From NCBI GenBank assembly GCA_965200035.1, contig OZ241334.1:2418001-2482000 (forward strand): a stretch of 64,000 nucleotides of DNA. Reading direction: 5' to 3'. Below the pieces are notes generated by a model, which saw only the letters and a list, made by a program, of their open reading frames with translations, was not told the origin of the DNA and did no database searches. The DNA comes from UBA1952 sp965200035 (GTDB lineage Bacteria; Bacteroidota; Bacteroidia; Chitinophagales; Chitinophagaceae). Position numbers and translations under genes: made by a program. Numbering within the stretch: position 1 is the first letter of the stretch; every line of letters starts with the position of its first letter. Positions 16,318 to 24,681 of this stretch are shown piece by piece.

Positions 16318-17598
16318 TTATTTTATGTTTTTATAGTGGAAGGTTAGTGTAAATATACTCCCTTTGCCTAAATTACTTTCACAGGCTACGGTACCTCCGT
16401 GGGCCTTCGTAATAAGCCGTACATAATTCAGGCCAAGACCAAAACCTTTTACATTATGTATGTTGCCGGTAGGCACGCGGTAGAACTTCCGGAAGAGCAT
16501 TTTCTGATGTTGCCGGTCAATGCCAATGCCATTATCCGAAATGGTGATGCGTATAGCGGCTGCTGTGCTGGTAAGGCTTATGATGATCTCCGGGCACTTT
16601 TCACAATACTTAATCGCATTATCAATTAAGTTGCCGATGGTATTTTTCAGGTGCAGCACATCACCTGTAGAACGCACGGGCGCATCAGGCATGTGCAGCT
16701 CAATTTTCTTTTCCCTGCTTTGGGTAAGATGCAGAATGCTGTCCACCTCTTCCTGCAACAGATGCTGCCAGATGAAAGGCTCTCTTTTAAGCTGTAAATG
16801 GCCGCGCTCAGCATGAGCCATCTGCAATACCCGCTCTACCTGCGCAGTGAGCTGACTTGACTCGTTGGAGATGATGGTTGCATAATTGAGCAATCGCTGT
16901 GGCTGGTTTACAATATCCGGGTTCTTCAACACATCGGCGGAGAGCTGAATGCTGGATAATGGTGTTTTGAACTCATGGGTCATATTGTTCACAAAGTCTT
17001 TCTGAATCTCGCTGAGTCTTTTTTGCTTGAAAATGACGAACAGGAGGTAGCCTAAAAAGCCAATGAACAGCAGCAGCACCAGAGAAAAAATAGTGAATAC
17101 AGAGAGCTGCGAAGTCAGGAACTCACGGCGGTGGGGAAAGTAAACACCGAAATAATAATTTTCCCGTTTCAGATGTGGAAAAGGCTTGGTTTTTACCGGC
17201 ATCTTCCCGTTGCCGGCCATGTGGTAATAGCCCATGTAATTCATGGAATCGGCGCGTGTGCAATCAGATAATCCGTACTGAAAATCGGTGATGATGTTTT
17301 GCCCGGTGAAAGCCGTGATCAGGTAATGCTGCAACACATCGCGCTCAACATATACATTGGTCTGAACGATAAAATAATCGGCTGAAATCTGCTCTACAGG
17401 ATTATAATTGGGCTTCTGAATAGCTTTGATCTTCCAGATCTCGCCGGCCACATTCCGCAGTGCTGCATTGACCGCCAGATTAAACGTCTGCTCCTGCAGG
17501 GCAAACGCCCGCCTCAGCCAATATACCTGCGATACGATGATGCCCGTACAGGCAAGCAGCGTCATGATAACCAGCAACCTTATGGTGCGCGACTTCAT
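16318..17598 (-). CDS. Two-component sensor histidine kinase
   Basis: The product has about 426 residues from ATG 17598; a TTG at 17613 would add five. There are two membrane helices (LLVIMTLLACTGIIVSQVYW near the N-terminus and VFTIFSLVLLLFIGFLGYLLF at ~165-190) around a periplasmic sensor of ~130 residues. The H box is NNMTHEFKTPLSS (His ~210), the N box LIDNAIKY, then G boxes SDNGIGID and GFGLGLNYV. All catalytic motifs are intact. It resembles RprX in layout. It pairs with the response regulator immediately downstream. Confidence 0.95.
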   Translation of the reverse strand: MKSRTIRLLVIMTLLACTGIIVSQVYWLRRAFALQEQTFNLAVNAALRNVAGEIWKIKAIQKPNYNPVEQISADYFIVQTNVYVERDVLQHYLITAFTGQNIITDFQYGLSDCTRADSMNYMGYYHMAGNGKMPVKTKPFPHLKRENYYFGVYFPHRREFLTSQLSVFTIFSLVLLLFIGFLGYLLFVIFKQKRLSEIQKDFVNNMTHEFKTPLSSIQLSADVLKNPDIVNQPQRLLNYATIISNESSQLTAQVERVLQMAHAERGHLQLKREPFIWQHLLQEEVDSILHLTQSREKKIELHMPDAPVRSTGDVLHLKNTIGNLIDNAIKYCEKCPEIIISLTSTAAAIRITISDNGIGIDRQHQKMLFRKFYRVPTGNIHNVKGFGLGLNYVRLITKAHGGTVACESNLGKGSIFTLTFHYKNIK

Positions 17599-17652
17599 AG
17601 AACAGGTTAACAAGATAATGAATCCACAACAAGAAACTCTTTACCACGCCGG

Positions 17653-18162
17653 ATGCTGAAAATTATTCCGCCGGATGTGTACCTTGCCGCCATGCAGGAA
17701 AAAGAAGCATTTCTCCATCATGAGTACGTGAAGTCGCTGGCGGCGATAGATCCGAAAACAGTACCGGCCTGGGGCAGGATGAATGTGCATCAGATGATCG
17801 AGCACATGTCCGACTCATTTATGATTGCCAATGGAAAGGACCCGAAAGACTGCATTACGCCGCCGGAAAATATCGGGAAGATGCAGGCCTTTATGATGAG
17901 CGAAAAGCCATTCAGGGAAAATACGCCCAATGTGCAGCTACCGGTAGATCCGCTACTGGAGCGCTACGAATCCATTCAGGATAGCCTCGGTGAGCTACAG
18001 GTGCAAATCGACGACTTCTTTGATGTATTCAGTGAAGACAAACGGAAAATCATTACCAATCCGTTTTTCGGCGACCTGGATTATGCGCAATGGGTGCATT
18101 TGCTGTACAAGCACGCATGGCATCATCTGCGCCAGTTTGGCGTTCAGCCGCAGGCGGCCTGA
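17653..18162 (+). CDS. DUF1569/DinB-like protein
   Basis: A 169-residue helical protein with PAWGRMNVHQMIEHMSDSF near residues 38-56, MSEKPFRENTPN, NPFFGDLDYAQWVHLLYKHAWHHLRQFG near the C-terminus. These match DUF1569, a DinB-superfamily four-helix bundle. His residues in HQMIEH and HAWHH may bind metal as in DinB/YfiT. The activity is unknown. It is transcribed divergently from the kinase gene, 54 bp apart. Confidence 0.75.
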   Translation: MLKIIPPDVYLAAMQEKEAFLHHEYVKSLAAIDPKTVPAWGRMNVHQMIEHMSDSFMIANGKDPKDCITPPENIGKMQAFMMSEKPFRENTPNVQLPVDPLLERYESIQDSLGELQVQIDDFFDVFSEDKRKIITNPFFGDLDYAQWVHLLYKHAWHHLRQFGVQPQAA

Positions 18163-18174
18163 GAAAATTATCAG

Positions 18175-18645
18175 CTACAGATATTCACTGCTGAAGTGGA
18201 AGGGCAGTAGATAGCTGGCATCTTCCACTAAAATCACTTGTCCATCGGGGCTGCTCATATATACAGCAATAGGCTGCTGCTGGTGCAATTGCGCTTCCAG
18301 AATCGTCTGCCGGCAAATGCCGCACGGAGATAATGGCGGGTGCGGGTCTTTATTGTCCGTCTTGTAAGCAATAGCTATAGAAGTTACTTTATTGCCGCTG
18401 CCCATATCCAGCGATCCGAACAATGCGCGCTCAGCGCAGATGCCAGCCGGGAAAGCCGCATTCTCATGGTTGGAGCCGGTAAGCACCGTGCCATCTGTCT
18501 GTACCAGCGCTGCGCCTACCCTGAAATTGGAATAGGGCGCATAAGCCTTGTCCGCAGCGGCTTCGGCGGCGGTAATCAGGTCTTGTATATGAGCGGGCAG
18601 CTGCTTCTTGAGCGACTGCTGAAAGGGAAAGCCAAATTGTTGCAT
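18175..18645 (-). CDS. cdd: Cytidine deaminase
   Basis: A 156-residue protein from ATG 18645; TTG 18699 is unlikely. APYSNFRVGAAL, the zinc/catalytic segment NHENAAFPAGICAERA (Cys ligand and Glu) and PCGICRQTILE (second and third Cys ligands) identify a homotetrameric-type CDA of the pyrimidine salvage pathway. The segment usually read as NVENAS is here NHENAA. It converges on the DUF1569 gene, with 12 bp between stops. Confidence 0.95.
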   Translation of the reverse strand: MQQFGFPFQQSLKKQLPAHIQDLITAAEAAADKAYAPYSNFRVGAALVQTDGTVLTGSNHENAAFPAGICAERALFGSLDMGSGNKVTSIAIAYKTDNKDPHPPLSPCGICRQTILEAQLHQQQPIAVYMSSPDGQVILVEDASYLLPFHFSSEYL

Positions 18646-18749
18646 AATCACAGATTCATTTAGAAAAATCACATCCGCTTTGTGAAAGCGGGGAGACAAG
18701 CTACCACAATTTTGCGGAATAAAGTCTTTTTATGCCAATTGATATTAAT

Positions 18750-18789
18750 GAAAAATGGCAGACCTCTCTGTTTTGAAAGTCTGCCATTT
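18750..18789 (-). terminator. Terminator of TolB-like gene
   Basis: An 11-bp perfect stem AAATGGCAGAC (18753-18763) with its complement (18779-18789) is followed on the minus strand by TTTCATT. Confidence 0.75.
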
Positions 18790-18812
18790 CCGCATCCTGT
18801 ACTTTTATTTAC

Positions 18813-19895
18813 TTAGTTGATCCAGTCGCAGATAAACAGATTGGTATCGTGTGTGCCCCCATTGTGACGGTTGGAAGAAAAGATAAATTTCTTGCCATCG
18901 GGCGAGAACATCGGGAAGGCATCGAAGCCTCCATCATGAGAAATCTTCTCAAGGCCAGTGCCATCCAGATTCACAATGTACAGGTTGAACGGAAAGCCGC
19001 GCGGATATTCATAATCAGAAGCGAAAATGATGTGCCTGCCATCCGGCGTAAAATTCGGTGCCCAGTTGGCCTTGCCAAGATTGGTGACCTGATGCACGTC
19101 AGAGCCATCTGCATTGGCCACAAAGACTTCCATAGCAGTAGGCATTACCTGCCCTTTGGCATACAGCTCTTTATATTCTCTGATCTCTTCTTCCGTCTTT
19201 GGGCGGGATGCGCGCCATACGATCTTGTTGCCGTCCGGTGAAAACCATGCGCCGCCATCGTAGCCTAATTCATGCGTGATCTGCTTTACGTCAGAGCCAT
19301 CGAGCTTCATGGTATAGAGGTCAAGATCGCCGTTCCGCGTAGAGGTAAAAATGATGCGGTCGCCTTTTGGGGAGATGGTTGCTTCTGCATCGTAGCCTGG
19401 TGTCCTGGTGAGCTGTTTGGTGATATTTCCGTTAAGATCGGCTATAAAAATATCGAAGCTCTCGTAGATCGGCCAGATGTATTTTTTTACATCGCCCTTA
19501 GGCGGTGGCGGCGGGCAGGCATCTCCTGCAAGATGTGTGGATGCATAGAGGAAATGTTTTTTATCCGGCATCAGGTAAGAGCAAGTGGTACGTCCTTTGC
19601 CGGTGCTCACCATTTTATAGTTGAATGTCTCACCTGCTTTCTTAGGAATAGTTGCGTAAAAAATCTGATCGCATTCTACGCCTTCTTTCGGCGCTGTACG
19701 CTGAAACACGATATGCTCATTATCGAAACCAAAATAGGCTTCTGCATTGTCGCCGCCAAAAGTGAGCTGGCGCAGATTCTTAAAATGTTTTTCGTCTGTA
19801 TAGACGAGCGAATCTGCAGGCTTTATTGATTTACTGATTTGGGCGAAAGACTGGGCAGCTACCAGCGAGAGTGCCAGGCAAAAATGAACTTTCAT
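18813..19895 (-). CDS. Secreted TolB-like (PD40/WD40-like) beta-propeller protein
   Basis: The 360-residue product has signal MKVHFCLALSLVAAQSFAQ. PD40-type blade motifs recur: ISPKGDRIIFTSTRNGDLDLY, FSPDGNKIVW, FTPDGRHIIFASD and FSPDGKKFIFSSN. The fold matches the TolB C-terminal propeller. No protease or peptidase domain follows, unlike S9 enzymes with similar blades. A periplasmic binding or assembly role is inferred. The -7 box TAGTTTTG (19918-19925) precedes it. Confidence 0.85.
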   Translation of the reverse strand: MKVHFCLALSLVAAQSFAQISKSIKPADSLVYTDEKHFKNLRQLTFGGDNAEAYFGFDNEHIVFQRTAPKEGVECDQIFYATIPKKAGETFNYKMVSTGKGRTTCSYLMPDKKHFLYASTHLAGDACPPPPPKGDVKKYIWPIYESFDIFIADLNGNITKQLTRTPGYDAEATISPKGDRIIFTSTRNGDLDLYTMKLDGSDVKQITHELGYDGGAWFSPDGNKIVWRASRPKTEEEIREYKELYAKGQVMPTAMEVFVANADGSDVHQVTNLGKANWAPNFTPDGRHIIFASDYEYPRGFPFNLYIVNLDGTGLEKISHDGGFDAFPMFSPDGKKFIFSSNRHNGGTHDTNLFICDWIN

Positions 19896-19917
19896 GTTGC
19901 GTGTTTTAATAACGGCG

Positions 19918-19925
19918 CAAAACTA
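19918..19925 (-). promoter_or_regulatory. -7 box of TolB-like gene
   Basis: TAGTTTTG on the minus strand lies 23 bp upstream of the ATG. Confidence 0.55.
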
Positions 19926-20110
19926 CTGGCTTCTTTTCCTGCATTCCTGTTTGGATTGTCAAAAGAGTGTCATGGAGAAAGTCTTCGTACAGCTTATGTG
20001 AATGTTCTTTTTTGGCGGCAAAAAAGAACCAAAGATCCCTTAGCGCCCCATTCCTGCCTTCCCCGGAGGTGAAAAAGGTGTTACGTACAATAATATTTTT
20101 CAAATTTTAC
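19926..20110. repeat. Interspersed element with ghost reading frame and hairpin
   Basis: This part of the 320-bp gap 19896-20215 contains a perfect hairpin GTTCTTTTTTG (20004-20014), loop GCGG, and its complement (20019-20029). On the minus strand a 65-codon frame without ATG includes FFTSGEGRNGALRDLWFFF, a peptide I recall seeing predicted repeatedly in Bacteroidota intergenic DNA. I read it as a non-coding repeat family rather than a gene. Confidence 0.45.
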
Positions 20111-20166
20111 CGATATTGAATCTATGCTCTTCTGCGGTTTGAGGAACATTGAAAACTCATCACTCC

Positions 20167-20190
20167 TGTCATCCTGAGCTTGTCAAAGGA
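20167..20190 (+). repeat. Solo REP-like element
   Basis: TGTCATCCTGAGCTTGTC continues to AAAGGA. It is one arm of the type found as an inverted pair at 30237-30297. It sits 26 bp past the topoisomerase IB stop. Confidence 0.7.
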
Positions 20191-20215
20191 TAAGGGTTAA
20201 TAGCTTAGAAGCTCA

Positions 20216-21307
20216 CTATGCTTTTCCTAAAATCTTCATCAGCACTTGCTCTTCATGATGCATTCCGTCTTTTTCTTCCGCAGTGACGGTGTCCAGCTCT
20301 CTCAGGTATTTTTCCAGCGCATTGCACTCATACATCTCCAGCAAGGCAGGATGCACGTAATATTTTTTGCAAACAGTGCGCGTATTGCCCAATTGCTGCG
20401 ATACAGCGTCCAGCGCAGCTACAATTCTTTGTTTGGTTTCTGTGGTAGTCTTTGCGCAACCTAGATTTTTAAAAGCCAGCAATGCCTGTACTGTGCCCGT
20501 CCAGGTGCGGAAATCCTTGGCTGTAAAGTGGCCGCCTGAAATATCTTTGATGTAGCTGTTGACCATTCCTGAATCAATGCTGTGGCGTTGCCCGTCTTCC
20601 CCATAATATTGAAACAACTCCTTGCCCGGAATATCCTGACACTGCTTAACCAACTTCGCCAGTTTCCGGCTCTTCAACGTCAAATCCTGCTCTACGCCTT
20701 TCTTACCACGGAATGCAAACCTTACTTCACTGCCATTCACTTTTACATGCTTGTCTTTGAGCGTGCTGAGGCCATAGCTGCCATACATCTTCTCATAAGC
20801 GCCGTTGCCAATGCGGATACCTGTTTCCTGCATCACTGATACGATAACCGCTAATACTTTTTGGAGTGACAGCTCCCGAAGCGCCAGATCTTCTGCCAGC
20901 TTTTTACGGATAGCGGACAGCGCTTTTCCGAACTCATACAGGTGGAAGAACTTGGTATGATTGCGTATCTGCGTCCACAGCGGATGATATTTATATTGCT
21001 TCCGGCCCATTGCATCGATGCCTGTAGCCTGCAGGTGTCCATTGTCCTGAGTGCAGATCCATACCCGCTGCCATGCCGGGGGAATCACCAGCCCTTTGAT
21101 GCGCCCCAGTATTGCATCGCCCGATACACGACGTCCGTTCTGCAGATAATGGAATCCTTTGCCGCTCTTCACGCGGGTAATACCTTTGTCCATATCGCTG
21201 ACGTATACCAGATTAATGGCCTCTGCGCTTTTCGTAGCGTCACTTACCAGCTGCTTCAGCTTTTTCCTGCTTAGGGTAATATCTGCGATTGCTTCCATGT
21301 GCTGCAT
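20216..21307 (-). CDS. DNA topoisomerase IB
   Basis: The 363-residue product has the poxvirus/bacterial TopIB plan. The N-terminal domain opens GITRVKSGKGFHYLQNGRRV. A catalytic core has IRIGNGAYEKMYGSYGLSTLKDKHV, HFTAKDFRTWTGTVQAL and the nucleophile Tyr317 in TVCKKYYVHP. The Arg, Lys, Arg and His of the active site are in these blocks. It relaxes supercoils through a 3'-phosphotyrosyl link. It is an accessory enzyme in bacteria. ATG 21298 is an alternative start. Confidence 0.93.
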   Translation of the reverse strand: MQHMEAIADITLSRKKLKQLVSDATKSAEAINLVYVSDMDKGITRVKSGKGFHYLQNGRRVSGDAILGRIKGLVIPPAWQRVWICTQDNGHLQATGIDAMGRKQYKYHPLWTQIRNHTKFFHLYEFGKALSAIRKKLAEDLALRELSLQKVLAVIVSVMQETGIRIGNGAYEKMYGSYGLSTLKDKHVKVNGSEVRFAFRGKKGVEQDLTLKSRKLAKLVKQCQDIPGKELFQYYGEDGQRHSIDSGMVNSYIKDISGGHFTAKDFRTWTGTVQALLAFKNLGCAKTTTETKQRIVAALDAVSQQLGNTRTVCKKYYVHPALLEMYECNALEKYLRELDTVTAEEKDGMHHEEQVLMKILGKA

Positions 21308-21420
21308 GCTTGAATCTTACAGGTTCAAAAATTCGTGCCTTTATCAGGATGCATCCTATGTGCAGCCAGTTTATCTTAATTTCACGCTTTCCCTGTGTAC
21401 GCAGCAAATCAATTGAACTC

Positions 21421-22425
21421 TTGAAAGCGATCATTCCTGTAGCCGGAGCCGGCACCAATCTCCGTCCACTTACTTACACACAGCCCAAAGCCTTAATCCC
21501 GATGGCGGGGCGCACGATCTTAAGCGTTATTATCGATCAATTGCTTGAGGCCGGCGTGACTGATTTTGTATTCGTAATTGGTTACCTGGGGGAAAAGATC
21601 CAGCGGTACATTGCCAAAACTTATCCCAATCTCAAATACACCCTCGTTACACAGACAGACCGGCGCGGCACCGGGCACGCTATCTGGCTCACACGAGATG
21701 CGGTAAAGGATGAAGATGAGCTGCTGATTGTGCTTGGCGATACCATCTGCGATTATAATGTAGAGAACCTGTTGCAGAGCAACCAAAGTATGATCGGGGT
21801 GAAGAAGGTAGATGATCCGCGCTCGTTCGGCGTTGCAGAGCTGAATGAAAATGACCGTGTGGTAAGGGTCGTGGAGAAGCCGCTTATCCCCAAGAGCAAT
21901 ATGGCCATGGTGGGCGTCTATTATATTAAGGAGACTGGTGTGCTTTTCGCCGCGCTGAACGGACATCTGAACAGCAGAACCGAAAGCGATGAACTGGGAG
22001 AATATCACCTGACCAATGCATTGCAACAGATGATTGAGAGCGGTGTCCGCTTTGATGCATTCCGTGTAGCCAATTGGTTTGACTGTGGCAAAAAGGAAAC
22101 ACTTCTATCTACAAATGCCACGCTGCTCCGTGCAATGGAGGAAGCCAATCCTGCGCAGGAGCACCAACATGAAAGCGCGGTAATTATTCCGCCGGTCAGC
22201 ATTGCAGAAGGCTGTGTTATCCGTAATTCCATCATCGGGCCGAATGTGACGATTGGCGAGCATACAACCATTCAGTCGTCCATCATCAAAGATTCTATTC
22301 TGGGCTCTTACGCGGTGCTTGAAGAAGTAGTGTTGCATTCCTCGATCATCGGCAGCGATGCATTCATCAGGGGGCTCAGCCAAAGCCTGAATATTGGCGA
22401 TAATACTGAAATAGACCTGGGATAA
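21421..22425 (+). CDS. Sugar-phosphate nucleotidyltransferase with left-handed beta-helix
   Basis: I start at TTG 21421 because the product then begins MKAIIPVAGAGTNLRP, the usual N-terminus. The open frame runs up to 21289 and overlaps topoisomerase IB, which is unlikely to be coding. Its 334 residues have the NTP-binding loop GAGTNLRPLTYTQPKALIP and LVTQTDRRGTGHAIW. After these come GDTICDY (metal Asp), VVEKPLIPKSN and GVYYI. Hexapeptide repeats complete the C-terminus (VIRNSIIGPNVTIGEHTTI). The family makes NDP-sugars (dTDP-Glc, UDP-Glc and similar). The Asn after GT replaces the common Arg; the substrate is not decidable. Confidence 0.88.
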   Translation: MKAIIPVAGAGTNLRPLTYTQPKALIPMAGRTILSVIIDQLLEAGVTDFVFVIGYLGEKIQRYIAKTYPNLKYTLVTQTDRRGTGHAIWLTRDAVKDEDELLIVLGDTICDYNVENLLQSNQSMIGVKKVDDPRSFGVAELNENDRVVRVVEKPLIPKSNMAMVGVYYIKETGVLFAALNGHLNSRTESDELGEYHLTNALQQMIESGVRFDAFRVANWFDCGKKETLLSTNATLLRAMEEANPAQEHQHESAVIIPPVSIAEGCVIRNSIIGPNVTIGEHTTIQSSIIKDSILGSYAVLEEVVLHSSIIGSDAFIRGLSQSLNIGDNTEIDLG

Positions 22426-22524
22426 TGGTTAACACATCCAGACGCATCTTCTCAATAATCAGCATTACCTGTTAAAAAATCTCAAAATGAAATCGCCTCG
22501 TCTTTCAAAGGACGTGCTGCTCAT

Positions 22525-22532
22525 TACATTTG
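22525..22532 (+). promoter_or_regulatory. -7 box upstream of batB
   Basis: TACATTTG ends 9 bp before the chosen ATG, so the transcript would be nearly leaderless. Confidence 0.5.
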
Positions 22533-22541
22533 CAGGCATAC

Positions 22542-23555
22542 ATGTTACGCTTTCAATACAGTCACTATTTATGGGCGCTGGCTATTATTCCGGTGCTCGC
22601 GCTGCTCTACATTCTTCTTTTGTGGTGGAGGCAGAAAAAATTGCAGCAGCTGGGCGATGAATCTTTGATCGGCACGCAGCTTACCGGGCTCATTGCCGGG
22701 CGCCGTACCCTGAAATTCATTTTACTTGCTGCGGCCCTGACCATTGCCATCATTGGCCTCGCAAATCTGCAGGGCGGAGGCAAGGCGGAGCAGATAGAGC
22801 GTAAAGGTGTGGATGTGATGATCGCACTCGATGTATCAAAGAGTATGCTGGCCAAAGACATTCAGCCCGACCGGCTTACGCGCGCGAAGCAATTCATCGA
22901 GCGCCTGCTGGACAAGCTGAAGAACGACCGTGTAGGCCTCATTATATTTGCGGGAAGAGCTTACATGCAGGTGCCGCTCACAGTTGACTATTCATCCATG
23001 CGGATGATGCTGCAAAATGTACGTCCCGATATGGTACCGACACAAGGCACGGTAATCGGTGATGCGGTGGATTTGTCCATTCAGTCGTTCTCGCAAAAAG
23101 AGAAAAAATTCAAATCGCTGATTGTTATTTCAGATGGCGAAGATCATGATGAACATGCGAAAGCCAAAGTGAAAGAAGCGGCGGATAACGGCATTGTGGT
23201 GCATACAATCGGCATTGGCTCGCCGCAGGGCACTACACTTTATGATGAGCAGACACAGGCTGTGAAGCTGGATGAGAAAGGCAATCCGGTGATCAGCAAG
23301 CTAAATGAAGAAGAACTGAAATCGCTGGCGGCAGCGGGCAATGGCACTTATACACTGCTAAACAATGCAGAAGATGCAGCCGCCAGCATGGATGATGAGC
23401 TGGGAGGCATGGAGCAGCGCAGCATCGGCACGGTATCGTACAGAGATTACAAAAGCTATTTCCAATACTTCCTGCTGCCAGCCTTTTTACTGCTCGTGAT
23501 CGAATGGATGATACCCGGCGCACGCAAAAACAAATACGAATTGAAGACTGCATGA
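22542..23555 (+). CDS. batB: BatB-like von Willebrand factor A membrane protein
   Basis: A 337-residue protein from ATG 22542. Two N-terminal membrane helices (LWALAIIPVLALLYILLLWW, FILLAAALTIAIIGLANL) precede a VWA domain with an intact MIDAS (DVSKSMLAKD, TQGTVIGDA, SDGEDHD). A last helix (YFLLPAFLLLVIEWMI) follows. BatA/B proteins of Bacteroides-type aerotolerance operons assemble envelope complexes with BatC-E. The usual MoxR ATPase, DUF58 protein, BatA and BatD are absent here, leaving a two-gene unit. Its stop overlaps the next start (ATGA). Confidence 0.9.
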   Translation: MLRFQYSHYLWALAIIPVLALLYILLLWWRQKKLQQLGDESLIGTQLTGLIAGRRTLKFILLAAALTIAIIGLANLQGGGKAEQIERKGVDVMIALDVSKSMLAKDIQPDRLTRAKQFIERLLDKLKNDRVGLIIFAGRAYMQVPLTVDYSSMRMMLQNVRPDMVPTQGTVIGDAVDLSIQSFSQKEKKFKSLIVISDGEDHDEHAKAKVKEAADNGIVVHTIGIGSPQGTTLYDEQTQAVKLDEKGNPVISKLNEEELKSLAAAGNGTYTLLNNAEDAAASMDDELGGMEQRSIGTVSYRDYKSYFQYFLLPAFLLLVIEWMIPGARKNKYELKTA

Positions 23556-24340
23556 AACGGAACAGACTTTTACTGCTGATACTCTTGCTTTTTACACACA
23601 GCGCGGCCCTCATGGCACAGGAGAAAGGACTGGTTATTCGCGGCAACCAGCTTTATGAGCAGAAGAAATATAAAGAAGCGCAGGATGCTTATCAGGATGC
23701 GCTGAAGAAAAATCCCAACTACACTCCCGGCGTTTTCAATTTGGGCAATGCGCTCATTCAGCAGAAGAAATACGACTCTGCACGCAAGGTAATGGAGGCG
23801 CCGGCTAAAGGCGCGCCGAATGTACAGGACCAGTCCGGCGCTAATTACAACATCGGCAACACCTACATGAGTGAGAAAAAATGGAGTGACGCAGTAGAAT
23901 CCTATAAGCAGGCGCTGCGCAAAAATCCGATGGACGCTGATGCGAAGTACAATCTTTCCTACGCGCTCGAAAAAATGAAGCAGGATCAGAAGAACAATAA
24001 GGACAAGAATAAAAACAAAGACAAGAACAAGGATAACAAGCAGGACAACAAGAATAAAAAAGACAACAGGAATCAGCAGGATCAGAACAAGCAGGACAAT
24101 AAGAACGGGCAGGATAAAAAGGATCAGGACAAGAATGGAGATCAGAAAAAGCAGGATGGTAAGACTGGAGATGACAAGCAGGATCAGCAACAGGGCAAAC
24201 GGCCGGAGCCTCAGCCCAGCACGCTTTCGCAGCAGCAGGCCAATAATATCCTGAAAGCATTGGAGCAGGAAGAGCGCAAGCTGCAGGATAAAAAACAGCC
24301 AGGCAAAGGAGTGCCGGTGAAGATGGATAAAGACTGGTGA
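23552..24340 (+). CDS. batC: BatC-like TPR protein with Lys/Asp/Asn/Gln-rich segment
   Basis: The 262-residue product starts at the ATG overlapping the batB stop, implying coupled translation. A signal peptide (LLLLILLLFTHSAALMAQ) is followed by three TPR-like units at ~25-140 (GNQLYEQKKYKEAQDAYQDAL, YNIGNTYMSEKKWSDAVESYKQAL). A highly charged stretch of ~75 residues (~150-225) follows, made almost only of K, D, N and Q. The Pro/Gln-rich tail contains a conserved-looking helix NNILKALEQEERKLQDKK. Family role: periplasmic partner of BatB. The charged segment is probably disordered. Confidence 0.88.
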   Translation: MKRNRLLLLILLLFTHSAALMAQEKGLVIRGNQLYEQKKYKEAQDAYQDALKKNPNYTPGVFNLGNALIQQKKYDSARKVMEAPAKGAPNVQDQSGANYNIGNTYMSEKKWSDAVESYKQALRKNPMDADAKYNLSYALEKMKQDQKNNKDKNKNKDKNKDNKQDNKNKKDNRNQQDQNKQDNKNGQDKKDQDKNGDQKKQDGKTGDDKQDQQQGKRPEPQPSTLSQQQANNILKALEQEERKLQDKKQPGKGVPVKMDKDW

Positions 24341-24350
24341 GGCAGCGCGA

Positions 24351-24480
24351 TTTTAAGTGTTGAGTTTTTAGTTCTTAGTGTTTATTGAGGATAATGCAGC
24401 TGGATTTGTGAAGAATAGTTGTTCTGACGCGCATACAAATCAAACACTCAAAACCCAACACCAAGCACTCAAAACTTCAA
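24351..24480. repeat. Imperfect inverted repeat of GTGTTGAGTTTTGAGT type
   Basis: In the 341-bp gap 24341-24681, the left arm (24351-24387) and right arm (24441-24480) are imperfect complements built from near-copies of GTGTTGAGTTTTGAGT. About 53 bp separate them. Both arms are internally repetitive. No coding frame covers the region. Confidence 0.55.
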
Positions 24481-24549
24481 AGGGCAATTCACACGTTCTC
24501 CACACTGCGCAAAAAAAATGGCGAGAAATTTTTTAGTCGGAGAAAAACA

Positions 24550-24632
24550 GTTTAATATTGTGTCAAGGATCGTGCTTACTAACCCATCCTCATAGAAGTC
24601 CGGTGGCCCACAACTCCACCGGGCTTTTTTCT
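24550..24632 (+). ncRNA. Candidate small RNA ending in an intrinsic terminator
   Basis: TAATATTG at 24553-24560 is a 7/8 match to the -7 box. About 40 bp later lies a strong terminator (stem 24597-24606 with 24617-24626, core CCGGTGG, then TTTTTTC). No gene ends within 250 bp on this strand, so the terminator needs another transcript. The batC mRNA (stop 24340) remains a possible source. Confidence 0.3.
24597..24632 (+). terminator. Strong intrinsic terminator
   Basis: AGTCCGGTGG pairs with CCACCGGGCT (one G-T pair), followed by TTTTTTCTTTT, 50 bp before the pseudouridine synthase gene. Confidence 0.85.
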
Positions 24633-24681
24633 TTTCTGTTCAAAGCCTTACCGGGCAAGCCTTTCAGCCAATCACTATTTT

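Noticed and set aside
21289..21420. N-terminal extension of the sugar nucleotidyltransferase
   Set aside because: It overlaps the topoisomerase start and precedes the usual MKAIIPVAGAGT opening.
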